9,345 bases of DNA, from the NCBI GenBank assembly GCA_946611445.1, contig CAMODP010000067.1, positions 1 through 9,345 on the forward strand, written 5' to 3'. Position numbers and translations under genes: made by a program. Each line of letters begins with the position of its first letter. The stretch's first letter is position 1. Origin of the DNA: an uncultured Eubacterium sp. (GTDB lineage Bacteria; Bacillota; Clostridia; Lachnospirales; Lachnospiraceae). The notes below the pieces were generated by a model. That model searched no databases. It worked only from the letters and a program-made list of their open reading frames with translations, and had not been told where the DNA came from. This document shows, piece after piece, positions 1 through 7,677 of this stretch.

Positions 1-476
1 TCAATGAGAGATGGCTCGGCGGCATGCTGACCAACTTCAAGACCATTCAGAGCCGGATCGAGAGACTGAAACAGATCGAGAAGATGGAAGAGGACGGCAC
101 CTTTGATGTGCTCCCGAAGAAGGAAGTCATCGGTCTGCGCAAGGAGCTGGAGAAGCTGCAGAAGAACCTCGGCGGCATCAAAGAGATGAAGAGACTTCCG
201 GACGCGATCTTCGTCGTAGATCCGAAGAAGGAGAGAATCTGCGTACAGGAAGCGCACGCGCTGGGCATTCCGCTGATCGGTATCTGCGATACAAACTGCG
301 ATCCCGAGGAACTTGACTATGTCATCCCGGGCAACGACGACGCGATCCGTGCCGTGAAGCTGCTGGTCTCCACAATGGCAAATGCCGTTATCGAGGCAAA
401 GCAGGGACAGGCCAACGAAGTCTCCGAGGAAGAGGCTGAGGCCATCGCGGTGGCAGCCGAAGGCGGAGCAGAATAA
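1..476 (+). CDS. rpsB: 30S ribosomal protein S2, C-terminal part (5' end outside window)
   Basis: S2 is a protein of the small ribosomal subunit, bound at the head-platform interface and needed for S1 docking. The reading frame is open from base 3 and begins inside the conserved RWLGG-(T/M)-LTNF segment, so roughly the first 90-100 residues lie upstream of the window. Visible hallmarks are [13 protein letters not shown], a lysine-rich coiled-coil stretch (residues of the [13 protein letters not shown] type), the segment [13 protein letters not shown], and the C-terminal [19 protein letters not shown] and [10 protein letters not shown] blocks. A short acidic, alanine-rich tail follows, ending at TAA 474-476. 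The gene is immediately followed by tsf, 19 bases downstream, the usual bacterial rpsB-tsf pairing. An internal ATG at 24 is not the true start, because S2 homology continues upstream of it. Identification is very secure. Confidence 0.97.
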   Translation, partial: NERWLGGMLTNFKTIQSRIERLKQIEKMEEDGTFDVLPKKEVIGLRKELEKLQKNLGGIKEMKRLPDAIFVVDPKKERICVQEAHALGIPLIGICDTNCDPEELDYVIPGNDDAIRAVKLLVSTMANAVIEAKQGQANEVSEEEAEAIAVAAEGGAE

Positions 477-495
477 GCAGAAGGAGGAATGTGAT

Positions 496-1434
496 ATGGC
501 AATCACAGCTGCACAGGTAAAAGAATTAAGAGAAATCACAGGCGCCGGCATGATGGACTGCAAAAAGGCCCTTACAGAGACCAACGGCGATCTTGATAAA
601 GCTGTAGAGTATCTGCGTGAGAACGGCAAAGCCGCCGCGCAGAAGAAAGCCGGCCGCATCGCGGCAGAAGGCATTGTAATGCTGAAGGCCGCCGAAGACT
701 GCAAGAAAGCAGTCGCGGTTGAGGTTAATTCCGAGACAGATTTCGTGGCAAAGAACGAGAAGTTCCAGACCTACGTCGCCCAGGTAGCCGAGCAGGCTCT
801 GGACACACAGGCAGCCGACATCGACGCGTTCCTGGCCGAGCCCTGGAAATTCGAAGAGGGCAAGACCGTCAAGGATGCCCTGGATTCCGAAATCGCTGTC
901 ATCGGCGAGAACATGCACATCCGCCGCTTCGCGCAGGTTGAGGAGCCGAACGGCTTCGTGGCAGCCTACACACACATGGGCGGCAAGATCGGCGTTCTGA
1001 TCGACGTAGAGACCGATGTCGTCAACGACGCTATCCTGGAGATGGGCAAGAACGTAGCCATGCAGGCAGCCGCCATGCGTCCCGTATACTGCACCAGCAA
1101 AGAGATCCCGGGCAACTTCATCGAGAAAGAGACCGAGATCCTGAAAGCCGCCATCATGAACGATCCGGTTGAGTCCAAAAAGCCGGAGAAAGTGATCGAA
1201 GGCATGGTCAAGGGACGTATCCAGAAAGAGCTCAAAGAGATCGTCCTGGTAGACCAGGTGTATGTCAAGGCAGAGGACGGCAAACAGTCTGTGGCGAAGT
1301 ACGTAGAGCAGGTCGCCAAAGAAAACGGCGCGAAAATCGCCATCAAGGGCTTTGTCCGCTTCGAGACCGGCGAGGGTCTGGAGAAGAAGAACGAGGACTT
1401 TGCCGCAGAGGTTGCTGCGCAGGCCGCAAAATAA
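496..1434 (+). CDS. tsf: Elongation factor Ts
   Basis: EF-Ts is the cytoplasmic guanine-nucleotide exchange factor that releases GDP from EF-Tu during elongation. The 312-residue product has the normal architecture. An N-terminal UBA-like domain (about residues 1-55) carries TGAGMMDCKKAL and the GDLDKAVEYLR helix. The EF-Tu-contacting TDFVAKN motif lies at residues 81-87, and the dimerisation and C-terminal core blocks follow (HMGGKIGVLIDVET, KGFVRFETGEGLEKK). Start choice: the frame is open back to 382, but ATG 496 lies 8 bases after a strong AAGGAGG at 481-487 and gives the family N-terminus MAITAAQVKELR. The upstream codons belong to rpsB in another frame. The gene is presumably cotranscribed with rpsB. 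A terminator starts about 20 bases after the stop, so pyrH and frr, which often follow tsf in Firmicutes, are not continued here. Confidence 0.98.
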   Translation: MAITAAQVKELREITGAGMMDCKKALTETNGDLDKAVEYLRENGKAAAQKKAGRIAAEGIVMLKAAEDCKKAVAVEVNSETDFVAKNEKFQTYVAQVAEQALDTQAADIDAFLAEPWKFEEGKTVKDALDSEIAVIGENMHIRRFAQVEEPNGFVAAYTHMGGKIGVLIDVETDVVNDAILEMGKNVAMQAAAMRPVYCTSKEIPGNFIEKETEILKAAIMNDPVESKKPEKVIEGMVKGRIQKELKEIVLVDQVYVKAEDGKQSVAKYVEQVAKENGAKIAIKGFVRFETGEGLEKKNEDFAAEVAAQAAK

Positions 1435-1457
1435 AGTGACGGGGTGACCCGGAGCGT

Positions 1458-1500
1458 AAAAAATGAGTCAAAAGGGTTTTCCTTTTGGCTCATTTTTTTT
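1458..1500 (+). terminator. Intrinsic terminator of rpsB-tsf, possibly bidirectional
   Basis: The arms at 1463-1475 and 1481-1493 form a 13-bp stem with a single G-T wobble (1468/1488) around the loop GTTTT. The stem is extended by a run of A at 1458-1462 pairing with the T-tract, which runs from 1493 to 1500. This is a textbook rho-independent terminator 24 bases after the tsf stop. The A-run on the left side would serve as a U-tract for transcripts arriving on the minus strand, so it may work both ways. Confidence 0.93.
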
Positions 1501-1525
1501 GTGGACATACGAACGCAGGGCTGAT

Positions 1526-1553
1526 GGCAGGACCCATCCGGATGGGTCCTGCC
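1526..1553. repeat. Perfect 28-bp palindrome upstream of glpK
   Basis: The half-site GGCAGGACCCATCC is followed directly by its exact reverse complement, with no mismatch. As RNA it would form a GC-rich hairpin of about 11-12 bp, but the following bases (GCCTCTTTGAATG) are a poor U-tract on either strand, so it is not a convincing intrinsic terminator. It ends 44 bases before the predicted -10 of glpK, which suits a regulator binding site or a structural boundary. The binding protein is unknown. Confidence 0.6.
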
Positions 1554-1577
1554 GCCTCTTTGAATGCACTGCGCAGG

Positions 1578-3934
<2,357 letters not shown>

Positions 3935-4003
3935 CCCGGCACGGAAAGAAAAGCGGCATGACTGCGCAGAAAGGACATCCGGCGGAAGGAACAGAGAAGA
4001 CCT

Positions 4004-5110
4004 ATGGCGAATAAGAAAAAGAGAAAAAAATCCAGAAGACGCAATCCCACAGTCAGCTTTCTGCTGACGCTGGGCATTGTCATCTGCCTGTGCGTGATGG
4101 GCTATTCCGCGTATCAGCTGATCACCACTGCCCTGGCATACCGGGCCGGCAGAGAGGAGTATGACAGCCTGCGGGAGTTTACGACGGAGGCAGGCGCAGG
4201 GAGCGCAGACACCAGTGAGGCAGACAGCACATCTGCAGAAGAAGCCGGCGCGGACAGCGGGAAGGACATCTCAGCAGCCATCAGCGCCAAAAAACTTCCA
4301 TTTGAAAAACTGAAAGCGCCGATCAGCGTGGATTTCGATTCCCTGAAAAAAATCAATGAGGATATTGTGGGCTGGCTGTATATCCCGAGCCTGGATATCA
4401 GCTATCCTGTGGTGCACGGTACGGACGACGATTATTATCTGCACCGGACCTTTGCGAGAAAAGACAATTTCGCCGGCTCTATTTTTATAGAGGCAAAAAA
4501 CCACGGCGATTTCCAGGACCCGAACACAATTATCTACGGACACAATATGAATGACGGGTCTATGTTCGGCAAGCTTTCCCGGCTGACATCCGAGGAAAAA
4601 TACCAGGACGATCCCAACATCTGGATACTGACGCCGGATCAGAATTACCAGTATGAGATGTTCAGCCTGCACGTCACAAAGGTGGACAGCAGCGTCTATA
4701 CCCTGTTCACCGGAACGGATCACCGGTTTATCAGCTGGGCGCTGGATATGCAGAGCCAGTCAAAGGCAGAGCTGAAGGAACACAGGTTTTCACTGGACAG
4801 CCGCGTCATATCCCTGTCCACCTGCACCACAGACAGTTCGACCCGCTATGTCGTGCAGGCTGTCCGCGTCAAGGGCGATCCGCCGCCGGAGGGCTGGAAA
4901 GCGGATCAGGATACAGACACCGCTGACGACGGCGGGAACAGCCCGGAGAATACGGACACCGTCGATATAAGCGGAGATTACGACACGGCGGATTTTGTCC
5001 GCGCGGAATCGGAAGATGCTGAGAACAGCGGTGACGCTGCCGGGACAGATGTGATCACGACAGAGTCAGGGAACACTGATCAGGGAGACGGAGAGACGGC
5101 AGCCGGCTGA
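4004..5110 (+). CDS. srtB: Class B sortase (membrane transpeptidase) with acidic C-terminal tail
   Basis: Sortases are extracytoplasmic cysteine transpeptidases that cut an LPxTG- or NPxTN-like sorting signal and attach the protein to peptidoglycan or pilins. The 368-residue product begins with a strongly basic cytoplasmic stretch (KKKRKKSRRR), followed by one membrane segment at about 16-42. An Ala/Ser/Glu-rich linker (about 50-95) leads to the sortase barrel (about 97-292). The catalytic triad is visible: His180 in IIYGHNMND, Cys274 in SLSTCT and Arg281 in STRYVVQAVR. The NEDIVGWLYIPSLDISYPVV block and the layout fit class B. Residues about 293-368 form an Asp/Glu/Thr/Gly-rich low-complexity tail unusual for the family. 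ATG 4004 is the first start after an in-frame stop at 3959; GGAAGGA at 3984-3990 is a distant ribosome binding site. No sorting-signal substrate is encoded in the window. Confidence 0.93.
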   Translation: MANKKKRKKSRRRNPTVSFLLTLGIVICLCVMGYSAYQLITTALAYRAGREEYDSLREFTTEAGAGSADTSEADSTSAEEAGADSGKDISAAISAKKLPFEKLKAPISVDFDSLKKINEDIVGWLYIPSLDISYPVVHGTDDDYYLHRTFARKDNFAGSIFIEAKNHGDFQDPNTIIYGHNMNDGSMFGKLSRLTSEEKYQDDPNIWILTPDQNYQYEMFSLHVTKVDSSVYTLFTGTDHRFISWALDMQSQSKAELKEHRFSLDSRVISLSTCTTDSSTRYVVQAVRVKGDPPPEGWKADQDTDTADDGGNSPENTDTVDISGDYDTADFVRAESEDAENSGDAAGTDVITTESGNTDQGDGETAAG

Positions 5111-5169
5111 AGACAGCCGCCTCGCCGGGGAACAGAGCATATGACGAACACTGGAAGGAGGGATACGCT

Positions 5170-5907
5170 GTGGATAAGATCGCGGAACTGCAGAAAATCA
5201 TTGATGAACATGACAACATAGTGTTTTTCGGAGGAGCAGGTGTCTCAACCGAGAGCGGCATTCCGGATTTCCGGAGCGTGGACGGTCTGTACAATCAGAA
5301 ATATGCCTGGCCGCCGGAGACCATTCTCAGCCATACCTTTTTCGTGAGAAACACGGAAGAATTCTACCGGTTTTACCATGACAAAATGCTGGCGCTGGAC
5401 GCGAAGCCGAATGCGGCGCATCTGAAACTCGCGGAGCTGGAAAAAGCCGGGAAGCTGCGGGCTGTCGTGACCCAGAATATCGACGGGCTTCACCAGATGG
5501 CGGGCAGCAGGACGGTCTATGAACTGCACGGCAGCGTACACCGGAACTACTGCCAGAGGTGCGGGGCTTTCTATGACGCCGCTTATATGGCAGAGGCCGA
5601 GGGCATACCCGTGTGCGAAAAATGCGGCGGCGTGATCAAGCCGGACGTTGTGCTGTACGAAGAGGGTCTTGACCAGCAGGTCATCGAAGGCGCCGTGCGC
5701 GCCATCCGGGAAGCGCAGGTGCTGATCGTCGGGGGCACATCCCTGGTGGTCTATCCCGCGGCAGGGCTGGTGCAGTACTTCCGGGGAGACAAGGTTGTCC
5801 TCATCAATAAGGGGGCGACGTCAATGGACGGCTCGGCGGACCTGCTTATACAGGAGCCGATTGGGGCGGTGCTCGGGCAGATCCGCGTGTACTCCGCGGG
5901 GTTGTAA
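5170..5907 (+). CDS. cobB: NAD-dependent protein deacylase, Sir2 family
   Basis: Sirtuins remove acyl groups from protein lysines using NAD, giving nicotinamide and O-acyl-ADP-ribose. Bacterial members control acetyl-CoA synthetase and other metabolic enzymes. The 245-residue protein is of normal bacterial length and complete: NAD-binding GAGVSTESGIPDFRS (22-36), TQNIDGLH (101-108), catalytic His120 in ELHGS, a zinc ribbon with Cys128/Cys131 and Cys149/Cys152, IKPDVVLYEE, the Rossmann segment VLIVGGTSLVVYPA and the VVLINK strand. The start is GTG 5170, chosen because AAGGAGG at 5155-5161 sits 8 bases upstream and because it gives a normal N-terminus. It is 59 bases after the sortase stop and reads as the last gene of the glpK-coaX-srtB run. 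Its pairing with coaX (acyl-CoA precursor supply) is suggestive only. Whether it prefers acetyl, succinyl or other acyl groups cannot be judged from sequence here. Confidence 0.95.
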   Translation: MDKIAELQKIIDEHDNIVFFGGAGVSTESGIPDFRSVDGLYNQKYAWPPETILSHTFFVRNTEEFYRFYHDKMLALDAKPNAAHLKLAELEKAGKLRAVVTQNIDGLHQMAGSRTVYELHGSVHRNYCQRCGAFYDAAYMAEAEGIPVCEKCGGVIKPDVVLYEEGLDQQVIEGAVRAIREAQVLIVGGTSLVVYPAAGLVQYFRGDKVVLINKGATSMDGSADLLIQEPIGAVLGQIRVYSAGL

Positions 5908-5943
5908 GGACGACGCTCCAGAATCTTTTTAGAGGAGAGAATT

Positions 5944-6187
5944 GATATGGTCGAGGTGGTATACCTTCGTCCTGCTGTCGCTTCGTGCGGCATCCGTAAA
6001 GATTTCCGTCATTTCGGAGCAGGGTACCGCTCGAAACTCCGGGGTTTTTCTTATAAAAACCCCTCCGTCTCGCTCTCGATCGGGCTGTGTATGCCCGATC
6101 TCGCCCCTGTTCCGAAATGACGGAAATCTGACGGCTGCCGGCACTTGCTCCAAAGCACTGCCTCAGGTATGCCGCCTCGCCCATATC
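5944..6187 (+). repeat. Structured palindromic element, copy A
   Basis: The element is delimited by GATATGG (5944) and CCATATC (ending 6187). The outermost arms 5944-5966 and 6165-6187 pair almost fully, with two G-T wobbles and one mismatch. After an internal loop, segments near 5985-5998 pair with 6131-6144. A 25-bp arm then follows (6000-6024 with 6105-6129, one G-T wobble). The core 6020-6109 is bounded by CAGGG and CCCTG. It holds hairpin P2 (GGGGTTTTT 6041-6049 with 6055-6063, loop CTTAT) and hairpin P3 (GATCGGGC 6078-6085 with 6093-6100, 7-base loop). The wobbles noted are G-U in + strand RNA and would be A-C mismatches on the other strand, a weak hint that the + strand is the folded one. 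It lies 36 bases after the sirtuin stop. Confidence 0.85.
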
Positions 6188-6209
6188 TTCCGGGGGACAA
6201 ACTGCTGAT

Positions 6210-6228
6210 AAAAGCGCAGACGCTTTTT
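6210..6228 (+). terminator. Weak intrinsic-terminator-like hairpin after copy A
   Basis: AAAAGCG (6210-6216) and CGCTTTT (6221-6227) form a 7-bp stem with loop CAGA, ending in five T. It could end transcripts coming from the sirtuin gene through copy A. The stem is short and A/T-rich at its base, so efficiency is uncertain. Confidence 0.4.
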
Positions 6229-6317
6229 CATCGGTCTGTCTTTTCTGAGATTACCTATTTGGCTGTCTATGTTCTCCGTGGCAGCTGAAAAGAAACTCGT
6301 GGCTTTGTGTTGATACA

Positions 6318-6568
6318 GCAGTCCGGAGCGTGGCTTCCTGTCTGACGGACTGCGTTTGAGCAAGCGCTGACAGCCGCCGGGTTTCTGCAAGGCACGCAGC
6401 AGGGGCGAGATCGGGCATTCCTCTGCCCGATCGAGAGCGAGACGGAGGAGTTCTCATAAAGAGAACTCCGTAGTTTCGAGCGGTACCCTGCGAAGGGATT
6501 GCCGAAACCCATGAGGATGGCGCGCGAAGCGATCGCAGGACAAGGACAGGAAGGCCGTCCCGGATTGC
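6318..6568 (-). repeat. Structured palindromic element, copy B (inverted relative to copy A)
   Basis: The outer arms 6318-6342 and 6545-6568 are imperfect reverse complements, sharing GCA-N-TCCGG and CTTCCTGTC blocks. An inner arm GGGTTTCTGCAA (6379-6390) pairs with 6499-6510 at 11 of 12 positions. The core 6400-6490, read on the minus strand, matches copy A from CAGGGTACCGCTCGAAACT to GCCCGATCTCGCCCCTG. Differences are confined to P2, one base beside it and the P3 loop (8 bases here, 7 in A). P2 here is GGAGTTCTC (6447-6455) with 6461-6469, and P3 is GATCGGGC (6409-6416) with 6425-6432. Homology to copy A also extends outside the core on both sides, with shared CTTGCTC, CGGCTG, TCGCTTCG and GTCCTGC blocks. 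So this is a second member of one family, not a chance hairpin. Confidence 0.85.
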
Positions 6569-6625
6569 GTCCAAAGCAGAGACGCTAAGAAGTAACACAC
6601 AATGCAGTTTCCAGGAGGAGGCCCC

Positions 6626-6850
6626 ATGCAGATCAACGTCGGCGATATCGTAACACTCAGGAAAAAACACCCCTGCGGCAGCTTTGAATGGGACGTACTC
6701 CGTTCCGGCGCCGATTTCCGGCTCCGCTGCAGAGGCTGCGGACGGCAGGTGATGCTCCCCCGCACGCAGGTGGAAAAGCAGCTTCGCAGCCTCACGCCGG
6801 GAAAAGCGCCCGGGCAGCGGGCGGAGGACGCGGGGCCGCCCGTCAATTGA
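6626..6850 (+). CDS. DUF951 family small protein (YyzM-like)
   Basis: The 74-residue product matches the DUF951 pattern of Firmicutes almost throughout its first 50 residues: VGDIVTLRKKHPCGSFEWDV, then RSGADFRLRCRGCG, then QVMLPRTQVEK. Cys17, Cys35 and Cys38 (the latter two as CxxC) suggest a small metal-bound or nucleic-acid-binding fold, but the family's function is unknown. The last 16 residues (Pro/Gly/Ala-rich) extend beyond the usual family end. ATG 6626 is chosen over an in-frame ATG at 6602 because AGGAGG at 6613-6618 lies 7 bases before it and because family members start MxxxVGDIV. In other Firmicutes, as I recall, this gene lies near rpsF-ssb, consistent with ssb following 113 bases later. 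It starts 57 bases after repeat copy B; no clear promoter is visible in between. Confidence 0.88.
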   Translation: MQINVGDIVTLRKKHPCGSFEWDVLRSGADFRLRCRGCGRQVMLPRTQVEKQLRSLTPGKAPGQRAEDAGPPVN

Positions 6851-6875
6851 CTTTGCCACACAAGTATGATATGCT
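6847..6875 (+). promoter_or_regulatory. Predicted sigma-A-type promoter of ssb
   Basis: TTGACT at 6847-6852 (five of six to TTGACA) is followed after exactly 17 bases by TATGCT at 6870-6875, with a TGA extended -10 dinucleotide context at 6867-6869. The -35 box overlaps the DUF951 stop codon. The predicted transcript has a leader of about 80 bases. In it, CGGACA (6897-6902) can pair with TGTCCG (6933-6938), and GCGC (6910-6913) with 6925-6928, giving a weak hairpin before the ssb ribosome binding site. Confidence 0.72.
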
Positions 6876-6963
6876 GAATCCTGCGTGATAAAGTGACGGA
6901 CAGTGTGCCGCGCCGCCTGAAGAAGCGCTGCGTGTCCGGCAGAAACCAGATAGAGGTATATAT

Positions 6964-7470
6964 ATGAATAAAGTAATACTGATGGGACGGCTGACCAGAG
7001 ATCCGGATATCCGGTATTCGGCAGGAGAGAATTCGCAGGCCATAGCGCGGTATACGCTGGCGGTTGACCGCCGTTTCCGCCGGGAGGGCAGCGATCAGAC
7101 AGCGGACTTTATAGGCTGTGTGGCATTCGGAAGACAGGCAGAGTTTGCCGAAAAGTATCTGCGCCAGGGCATCAAGATCGCCATAACAGGCCGGATCCAG
7201 ACGGGAAGCTACACCCGCAATGACGGCACCCGCGTCTATACCACGGACGTGGTCGTTGAAGAGCAGGAATTCGCGGAGAGCAAGAATGCGTCCGCGTCGT
7301 CAGGAAACAGCTATGGCGCGAATGCCGGTTCGTACGGCGGCAATGCGTCCTATGCACAGCAGGGAGCAGCTCCGGCAGCGGCGCCCGCGCCCGCGCCTGC
7401 GGCAGCGGATCCCGGGGACGGGTTTATGAATATTCCGGACGGAATCGACGAGGAGCTTCCCTTCCAGTAA
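6964..7470 (+). CDS. ssb: Single-stranded DNA-binding protein
   Basis: SSB coats single-stranded DNA in replication, repair and recombination and recruits partner proteins through its C-terminal tip. The 168-residue product has an N-terminal OB fold (about 1-105; MNKVILMGRLTRDPDIRYS, DFIGCVAFGRQAEFAEKYL, ITGRIQTGSYTRNDGTRVYTT). A flexible Ser/Gly/Asn linker follows (about 108-133), then an Ala/Pro repeat stretch (about 134-149) and an acidic tip DGIDEELPFQ in place of the canonical DDDIPF. ATG 6964 follows AGAGG (6952-6956) by 7 bases. It has its own promoter. The neighbours usual in Firmicutes, rpsF before and rpsR after, are absent. It may be the housekeeping SSB or a second copy; full length and intact tip favour a functional protein. 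Confidence 0.96.
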   Translation: MNKVILMGRLTRDPDIRYSAGENSQAIARYTLAVDRRFRREGSDQTADFIGCVAFGRQAEFAEKYLRQGIKIAITGRIQTGSYTRNDGTRVYTTDVVVEEQEFAESKNASASSGNSYGANAGSYGGNASYAQQGAAPAAAPAPAPAAADPGDGFMNIPDGIDEELPFQ

Positions 7471-7549
7471 GGGAAACGCCGGATTGCGGGAACGCAGGGC
7501 GCGAAGCAATCTGCACGCTGCGCTGCGGCATGTGAATCATGAGATGTAA

Positions 7550-7576
7550 CCCGAAGGATCTTCGGATCCCTTTGGG
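7550..7576 (+). other. UUCG-capped hairpin in the ssb-gdpP intergenic region
   Basis: CCCGAAGGATC (7550-7560), tetraloop TTCG (7561-7564) and the complementary arm 7565-7576 (one bulged C at 7570, one G-T pair) give a stable 11-bp hairpin. No T-tract follows, so it is not a standard terminator. It may protect the ssb mRNA 3' end or form part of a leader structure for gdpP. Function is inferred only from the fold. Confidence 0.5.
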
Positions 7577-7587
7577 CACCCGGCAGG

Positions 7588-7633
7588 GCTGCCGTATGAA
7601 CGGATTCTAATTTCCGGATACGGCAGCTTTTTT
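7588..7633 (+). terminator. Intrinsic terminator between ssb and gdpP
   Basis: GCTGCCGTAT (7588-7597) pairs perfectly over 10 bp with ATACGGCAGC (7618-7627), followed at once by six T (7628-7633). The 20-base loop is long. It lies 117 bases after the ssb stop and only 44 bases before the gdpP start, leaving little room for a promoter behind it. It could therefore be the ssb terminator or a regulated terminator in a gdpP leader. Confidence 0.82.
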
Positions 7634-7677
7634 CAGAAACATATCGTCCGCCTGTCACAGAGGGAGATTGGAGAAAA

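Larger units (their letters stand above)
5908..6625. other. Gene-poor interval containing two inverted palindromic elements
   Basis: Between the sirtuin stop and the DUF951 start there is no reading frame with recognisable protein character. The space holds element copy A (5944-6187), a short terminator-like hairpin (6210-6228), about 90 bases with no assigned feature (6229-6317), element copy B in the opposite orientation (6318-6568), and a 57-base leader ending in the DUF951 ribosome binding site. Several open frames of 57-200 codons cross it on both strands. They are explained by the GC-rich repeated palindromes and have no family resemblance. Confidence 0.85.

Noticed and set aside
382..495. 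Upstream in-frame extension of tsf to ATG 382
   Set aside because: It overlaps rpsB by 95 bases, encodes a sequence unlike EF-Ts, and the strong ribosome binding site at 481-487 selects ATG 496.
5100..5109. 10-bp palindrome CAGCCGGCTG at the sortase stop
   Set aside because: It is short and GC-rich, with no T-tract and no partner site, and is compatible with chance.
6163..6231. Minus-strand 22-codon frame starting MKKRLRFYQQF between the repeat copies
   Set aside because: The N-terminus looks protein-like and ends inside copy A, which could suggest a truncated gene. There is no good ribosome binding site and it is too short to support.
5944..6568. CRISPR array, retron msr-msd, SRP RNA or tmRNA as explanation of the repeated structure
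   Set aside because: There are only two copies in inverted orientation with no spacers, no reverse transcriptase gene is present, and the characteristic SRP and tmRNA sequence signatures are missing.
5944..6568. Target-site duplications flanking the two element copies
   Set aside because: Both copies are preceded by TTGATA on the + strand, but no matching repeat follows either copy, so no duplication can be claimed.
6602..6625. Alternative DUF951 start at ATG 6602
   Set aside because: It would place the AGGAGG ribosome binding site inside the coding region and add eight residues absent from the family.
6251..6859. Minus-strand open frame of 202 codons across copy B and DUF951
   Set aside because: It runs through both a structured repeat and the antisense of a recognised gene and shows no protein-family features.
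7471..7677. A c-di-AMP (ydaO-type) riboswitch before gdpP
   Set aside because: The region is in the right place and has hairpins, but I could not find the conserved ydaO sequence blocks, so only the hairpins and terminator are reported.
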